Part shown: positions 62,905 to 64,000 of the stretch, in pieces
Position numbering within the stretch: position 1 is the first letter of the stretch
How the letters are laid out: every line of letters starts with the position of its first letter
Assembly: GCA_016721505.1 (NCBI GenBank)
Contig: JADKHX010000021.1
Location: forward strand, 146,781-210,780
Source of the DNA: Rhodocyclaceae bacterium
Lineage (GTDB): Bacteria > Pseudomonadota > Gammaproteobacteria > Burkholderiales > Rhodocyclaceae
Length of the DNA: 64,000 bases
Direction: 5' to 3'
Made by a program: the position numbers and the translations under genes
The notes under the pieces: model-generated
The model's database searches: none
Told to the model about the DNA's origin: nothing
What the model saw: only the letters and a program-made list of their open reading frames with translations

Positions 62905-63155
62905 TTGTGCATGCTTGTGCGTAGCGCATCGCGGCGTGCCGCAAAGTGTTGGCTTACTTGATCATTTTGGATTGGCGCACGAGAGTCGTCGATAGCGCGT
63001 TGTACTTCGGCTTGGAACCATGCATCAGTTGGCGCAGTGATTCCAGCAGCCGTGCCATAACGCTGACCAAGAAACTCTATGAAATCTAATGCTTCCTGGG
63101 CGGCGGCATCCGGTAAGCTCAGGCTGCGTTGGTAGATGGCTTCTGCAAGGGTCAT
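62901..63155 (-). CDS. Antitoxin of the RelE/ParE-type module
   Basis: 84-residue partner. The N-terminal half (LSLPDAAAQEALDFIEFLGQRYG) resembles DUF2281-type antitoxins and the C-terminal half (DAWFQAEVQRAIDDSRAPI) resembles ParD/RHH antitoxins, which bind the toxin with their tail. AGGAG lies seven bases before the ATG. The usual order antitoxin then toxin and the 4-bp overlap support a coupled pair that regulates itself. Confidence 0.87.
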   Translation of the reverse strand: MTLAEAIYQRSLSLPDAAAQEALDFIEFLGQRYGTAAGITAPTDAWFQAEVQRAIDDSRAPIQNDQVSQHFAARRDALRTSMHK

Positions 63156-63251
63156 GGCTTACTCCTGATGATTCGATTTCTGATATCTCATTGAGACGAC
63201 CGATTGTAATACGCAGCATCGCTCTCCCGTCTATAGAAAAAACTGAATATT

Positions 63252-63273
63252 AATAGGGGGTAGACCACGGTTT
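63252..63273 (-). repeat. RAYT-associated motif, copy 4, next to the transposase stop
   Basis: AATAGGGGGTAGACCACGG then TTT, 10 bp beyond the RAYT stop codon; its position next to the gene links the motif to the transposase. Confidence 0.7.
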
Positions 63274-63282
63274 ATTGGCAAG

Positions 63283-64000
63283 CTATTCATCAAACAAGCT
63301 CCTCGACTCGACTTCTGCCATCTTACGCGGACGACCAGACTTGCCCGGTGTTGCTCGCCGCCCCAGTGCCGCAGTGACTTGTTCAGCGAATGACGAATTG
63401 CCCAAGGCATAGTTGCCGTTGGTGGCTTGGCGAATTTCATCTACCTGTCCAGGGTCGAGTTCGTAACGGAATAGCTCGCGGTAGGCGGCTTGTCTTGATT
63501 GCGCATCTAATCCCAACGCCGCATATATCGGGTGCGCTTGCACGAGCGCATCCGGTTCACCTTGCGCGTTAGCGCGGTAGCTTGACCATCGATATTCCGC
63601 CGGATGTGTCACCATGCCTGCACGCACGGGGTTGAGTTCGATGTAGCGCTGACACGCAAGCAAGTAGGTTTCTTGTTGCGTGAGGCACGAACGGAAACGC
63701 CCTTCCCAAAGCGTGCCGCTACGCCGATAAGTGCGATTGATGTATTGCACGTAGCGCTGTCCTAGCGCCTTCATCATCGCGCTCGGCGCGTCGGCGCGGC
63801 CAGCCGATAGCAGCAAATGCACATGGTTGGTCATCAGCACATAGGCGTGAATCCACACACCGTACTTCGTCGAACACTCAGCTAAACGATCCAGATAAAA
63901 ACGATAGTCCTCGTCAGCAAAAAAACACGCCTGACGATTGTTGCCCCGTTGAATGAGGTGCAACGGAATGTTGGCCAAAGTGACACGAGCGCGACGCGGC
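63283..64000 (-). CDS. REP-associated tyrosine transposase (IS200-like Y1/RAYT), start at right edge
   Basis: Single-strand-specific HUH transposase. The first residues visible, PRRARVTLANIPLHLIQRGNNRQ in parts, are the family N-terminus, and the last base of the window is the G that would end an ATG, so only two bases of the gene are missing. The HUH motif is HVH in TNHVHLLLSAG; the candidate catalytic Tyr lies in GQRYVQYINRTY. Later comes LLACQRYIELNPVRAGMV and WSSYRAN, shared with RAYT proteins. The C-terminal helical region up to RPRKMAEVESRSLF adds DNA-binding potential. In other genomes RAYT proteins mobilise REP palindromes, so it is the prime suspect for the dispersed repeats here. 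Confidence 0.9.
   Translation of the reverse strand, partial: PRRARVTLANIPLHLIQRGNNRQACFFADEDYRFYLDRLAECSTKYGVWIHAYVLMTNHVHLLLSAGRADAPSAMMKALGQRYVQYINRTYRRSGTLWEGRFRSCLTQQETYLLACQRYIELNPVRAGMVTHPAEYRWSSYRANAQGEPDALVQAHPIYAALGLDAQSRQAAYRELFRYELDPGQVDEIRQATNGNYALGNSSFAEQVTAALGRRATPGKSGRPRKMAEVESRSLFDE

Overview
The window is a compact, moderately GC-rich bacterial chromosome segment, almost certainly from a Pseudomonadota, most likely Betaproteobacteria or a related gammaproteobacterium. The grounds are: the selenide-dikinase fusion and SenA/SenB/EgtD set, Bat-type operon architecture, 7TMR-DISM signalling proteins, a PhnD-like transporter, SD sequences of AAGGAG type, and an IS200-like REP-associated transposase. 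I see no rRNA, tRNA, CRISPR array or prophage.

Layout. 0-1.3 kb: acyl-CoA-binding protein and a wax ester synthase/DGAT that runs off the left edge. 1.4-6.1 kb: two-component pair, CBS protein, DUF465 protein, alpha/beta hydrolase, YhhN membrane protein. 6.1-15.6 kb: amidohydrolase with Baeyer-Villiger-type monooxygenase, multihaem cytochrome-TPR gene, CaiB-type CoA-transferase/racemase, PQQ quinohaemoprotein dehydrogenase and a divergent AraC regulator. 16.9-23.7 kb: a minus-strand beta-oxidation operon (enoyl-CoA hydratase, thiolase, acyl-CoA dehydrogenase, SDR dehydrogenase, CoA ligase, esterase). 24-27 kb: second WS/DGAT and a coniferyl-type aldehyde dehydrogenase. 27-34 kb: sulfatase 1, small membrane and secreted proteins, regulators. 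34.5-45.3 kb: a selenium locus (oxidoreductase-SelD fusion, SenB, SenA, EgtD and a four-gene PhnD-type ABC importer), predicted to import selenium, activate it to selenophosphate, make a selenosugar, attach selenium to hercynine and so form selenoneine. 45.4-52.5 kb: M13 peptidase, CBS protein, EAL protein, sulfatase 2. 52.6-61.6 kb: MoxR/DUF58/DUF4381/VWA/VWA/TPR/BatD operon followed by a phytanoyl-CoA dioxygenase-like protein and an MFS carrier. 61.6-64 kb: decayed DNA, a toxin-antitoxin pair and a RAYT transposase at the right edge.

Fatty-acid, wax and aldehyde enzymes dominate the left half, so the organism probably degrades lipids, terpenoids or sterol-like compounds and stores neutral lipid.

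The most unusual layer is repetitive DNA. A REP-like palindrome with core CCAGCACCAACTGG is scattered through the window. Two composite copies (palindrome plus GC hairpin) are translated in frame inside an alpha/beta hydrolase and a MoxR ATPase. A separate element of about 100-230 bp sits immediately before three start codons, and a GGTCTGTCCCC motif clusters near the RAYT gene. In addition, six genes carry single-base frameshifts at short homopolymers, which look more like sequencing errors than gene decay.
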